A DNA stretch of 15,260 nucleotides from CAZPHU01 sp964419255 (GTDB lineage: Bacteria > Fibrobacterota > Chitinivibrionia > Chitinivibrionales > CAYFVL01): assembly GCA_964419255.1 (NCBI GenBank), contig CAYQOU010000081.1, forward strand, positions 1 through 15,260, given 5' to 3'. This document shows positions 13,596-15,260 of the stretch, piece by piece. The stretch's first letter is position 1; each line of letters begins with the position of its first letter. Both the position numbers and the translations under genes were made by a program. The notes under the pieces were generated by a model. That model was not told the origin of the DNA and did not search any database. It was given only the letters and a program-made list of their open reading frames with translations.

Positions 13596-13653
13596 GGCCT
13601 ACGGCTGTACATTACTTTTTTTCGAGATTTGTTAGGGGCGTCCTCCATTCTCT

Positions 13654-13663
13654 CCCCCCCCCC
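13654..13663 (+). repeat. C10 homopolymer tract
   Basis: Ten consecutive C residues lie in non-coding DNA about 130 nt before the TTG start of the ferredoxin-like gene. Such runs are prone to slippage in length. The tract also makes base calls here less reliable. Confidence 0.7.
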
Positions 13664-13794
13664 TTGAAAAATCGTTCCTTCTATTTTTCTTCCAAAAAGC
13701 ATGATCCCGAAAAAAAATGCACAGATACTGAAAGAATCTCTCAGCCACCTCAGGCTATATTGATAAGAATCCATTTCTCTTAAAGGAGCCTGTA

Positions 13795-14841
13795 TTGAAA
13801 ACAACGAAAAAAGCCGGGTTTTCCAGCTATGCGGCAGCCCCGTTGATGGTAATCACCGGGTTTACCATTGCCTCTCTTATATTTACGGTTGTGCTCAAGG
13901 AGCCTTCTCCGGTGCCGGTGTTTATCCTCTTTGCATTGATCCAGGCCGGCAGCATGAGTCTGTATGCGCTGCTTCCGGGGCGGGGCAGGCGTGTCGCCCG
14001 GATGGTATCCATGTTTCTGATGGGGACCATGTTGTTTGTACTGGTCGGTGTAATGAGTCGGACAAACATTCAGCTCGAGGGCTTTTTCTTCTATCTGTTT
14101 TCTGGTGCGATGAGCGGGGCGATCGTGCATTTTCTGATGGGAAAGACTATCGGAACGATCGTCTTTGGCCGAAACTGGTGCAGCTGGGGATGCTGGACGG
14201 CGATGATTCTGGATCTTCTTCCGTTTAAAAACGACACCCGCCGGCATACGGGATGGGTATCTAGTTTTCGGTACATCCATTTTGCCCTGGCACTGCTCAT
14301 ACCTGCGGTGCTGTTTTTCGGACTGAATCATACGATAATCCATACCGATGCCCAGGCGCTGAAGAGTGGTGTGGGGACTTTTCAGGAGTTGGTCTGGTTT
14401 CTGACCGGTAATGCGATCTACTATGCTGTGGGGATCACGCTGGCGGTTGTTTTAAGGGACAATCGAGCATTCTGCAAGTATGTGTGTCCGGTGTCGATCT
14501 TTCTGAAGCTGGGAAGCAGTATCACTCTTCTGAGGATAAAAGGAAAGAAGCAGGGATGTACCGACTGCCGCGCATGCACAAAGGCCTGCCCGATGAGTAT
14601 CGAAATACCCTCATACATAAAAGCCGGCCAACGCGTCACATCCACCGAATGCATCATGTGCATGAACTGCGTAGCCTCCTGCCCCCAGGGACTGCTGCAA
14701 ACATCGGTGGGCCTTGATGTGGCAAAAGGTGTGAAAGCCGTGAATGTAGTTGATTCTGTTGCCGCCAGGCCCAATGTTGGAGAGAGCCGGGCCGACGCGG
14801 CTGTCATGGGCGAAAGCAGAACCAAACAAGAGAGTGTTTAG
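13795..14841 (+). CDS. Membrane 4Fe-4S ferredoxin-like protein (NapH/NosR/CcoG-like)
   Basis: A 348-residue polytopic membrane protein for electron transfer. About six membrane segments are seen (roughly 14-34, 38-60, 69-88, 95-115, 156-178, 200-222). Cys pairs CSWGC (129-133) and CKYVCP (227-232) match the membrane-embedded Cys motifs of the NapH/NosR C-terminal/YccM group. Two classic 4Fe-4S clusters follow: C255, C258, C261, C265 (CTDCRACTKACP) and C286, C289, C292, C296 (CIMCMNCVASCP). The start is TTG at 13795, set by AAGGAG six bases upstream; no ATG is suitable. After the second cluster a 50-residue Ala/Val/Ser-rich tail has no known fold. The first motif lacks the usual Pro after the second Cys (CW instead of CP). 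No nos, nap or cco genes are nearby, so the redox partner is unknown; electron supply to a cytoplasmic or membrane reductase is the general role. Confidence 0.85.
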   Translation: MKTTKKAGFSSYAAAPLMVITGFTIASLIFTVVLKEPSPVPVFILFALIQAGSMSLYALLPGRGRRVARMVSMFLMGTMLFVLVGVMSRTNIQLEGFFFYLFSGAMSGAIVHFLMGKTIGTIVFGRNWCSWGCWTAMILDLLPFKNDTRRHTGWVSSFRYIHFALALLIPAVLFFGLNHTIIHTDAQALKSGVGTFQELVWFLTGNAIYYAVGITLAVVLRDNRAFCKYVCPVSIFLKLGSSITLLRIKGKKQGCTDCRACTKACPMSIEIPSYIKAGQRVTSTECIMCMNCVASCPQGLLQTSVGLDVAKGVKAVNVVDSVAARPNVGESRADAAVMGESRTKQESV

Positions 14842-15260
14842 AATAAGCTTGCGGCAAGCATGCGGAGATTATCTGCAATTTTTGTTGCAGGCTCGCTGGA
14901 ATAGGCGATCGCCACGCGTTTTCCTCGTGTTCCCTTTGTTTCGTTCACCTTGTTTGAGGGGGCAGGGCGAGATCCACTCCGCGCTCGGCTTAGCGGCTGT
15001 CGGGCAAAATTAGCTGAGCGCAGCGAAGATCCATTTTGCCCTACTGCCGATTAGCCGAGCGCGGAGTTAGCTCGCCCGCGGGGGAGACTTCCCCCTGTAA
15101 ATAAAAATGAGTTTATAAAAAAAACCTTTCAGCCTTCAAAAAGGTATTGGATGAAGGATATCCAGAAGTTATATCACCTGCGCTGCATGTGGGTCACGAA
15201 TTACCCCAGTTTCTACCATTCGGTTTCAACAGTTTTTTTCATGAACTGCTTTTTTGTTTG
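14842..15260. other. Non-coding right end with long inverted repeat
   Basis: No confident gene is present in these 419 nt. Small stem-loops occur at 14873-14890 (CTGCAA/TTGCAG) and at 15080-15095 (GGGGGA/TCCCCC with loop GACT), besides the long inverted repeat at 14965-15077. From about 15111 to the window edge one plus-strand frame stays open (KKVLDEGYPEVISPALHVGH...), but it has no start with a ribosome site and is too short to judge. Confidence 0.5.
14965..15077. repeat. Long imperfect inverted repeat (45/46-nt arms)
   Basis: Arms 14965-15010 and 15033-15077 pair with 39 matches over 45-46 positions, including an uninterrupted 15-bp block (ACTCCGCGCTCGGCT) and a 9-bp block (GGGCAAAAT), around a 22-nt loop. 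No U-run follows, so it is not a simple terminator. It may be a REP- or MITE-like element, a large RNA hairpin, or a transcription barrier. The loop contains GCTGAGCGCAGCGAAGAT, similar to 109-126. Confidence 0.85.

Noticed and set aside
13154..13804. Single 216-codon minus-strand gene
   Set aside because: Only 13286-13510 resembles a real family (NYN). The left part is antisense tonB, and the right part reads through a terminator and the G10 tract, so it is replaced by the pseudogene call.
15150..15260. Possible start of a gene running off the right edge
   Set aside because: Two overlapping frames stay open, one from ATG 15150 and another reading KKVLDEGYPEV; too short, with poor ribosome sites, to support a call.
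1..15260. CRISPR arrays, integrases, transposases, toxin-antitoxin or defence cassettes
   Set aside because: No regularly spaced repeats and no recognisable genes of these kinds were found; the NYN remnant is the only nuclease trace and it is broken.

Overview
The window looks like chromosomal DNA from a Gram-negative, outer-membrane-bearing bacterium. It encodes a periplasmic lytic transglycosylase, a beta-barrel-like protein and an ExbB-ExbD-ExbD-TonB energy-transduction operon. Base composition is moderate. The TonB, the beta-barrel protein and the PurL layout recall Fibrobacterota and relatives (Chitinispirillia/Chitinivibrionia-like), but this placement is inference from remembered family features and was not tested by any search.

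Layout, left to right. Positions 1-223 are non-coding, with an inverted repeat and a short motif that recurs at the far right end. A small exported beta-barrel-like protein lies on the minus strand (224-682). A promoter-bearing gap separates it from a divergent MltD-type lytic transglycosylase with LysM repeats (1101-3404, plus). A GH130-type mannoside phosphorylase/hydrolase follows (3590-4672, plus), and its 3' end overlaps a convergent STAS-domain protein (4608-4964, minus) that has its own good sigma70-like promoter. The de novo purine genes purL and purQ form a minus-strand operon (9243 down to 5408) that ends at a clean intrinsic terminator (5183-5202). Upstream of purL is an unrecognised exported protein (9320-10072, minus).

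A gene-poor stretch of about 800 nt (10073-10883) holds several stem-loops, a direct repeat and at most one tiny hydrophobic ORF. It leads into the tightly coupled operon exbB-exbD1-exbD2-tonB (10884-13277, plus; every junction is a 4-nt ATGA overlap). This operon would build an inner-membrane proton-driven motor with a TonB-type shaft; no outer-membrane receptor is present. Directly abutting the tonB stop, in antisense, is the broken 5' part of a NYN-domain (PIN-like nuclease) gene. It is frameshifted in a T5 run and loses its C-terminal half exactly where tonB ends. Beyond it lie an orphan minus-strand terminator and a C10 tract. A NapH/NosR/CcoG-like membrane 4Fe-4S protein starting with TTG follows (13795-14841). 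The window ends in about 420 nt without a convincing gene, dominated by a 113-nt imperfect inverted repeat.

Most of the window is housekeeping or envelope biology. I do not see a complete novel defence or mobile system. The points most worth a second look are the NYN remnant and rearrangement junction at 13277-13600, the long hairpin at the right end, the PurL with two PurS-like repeats beside a separate PurQ, the twin-ExbD operon with its unexplained leader region, and the STAS protein with a degenerate phosphorylation motif.
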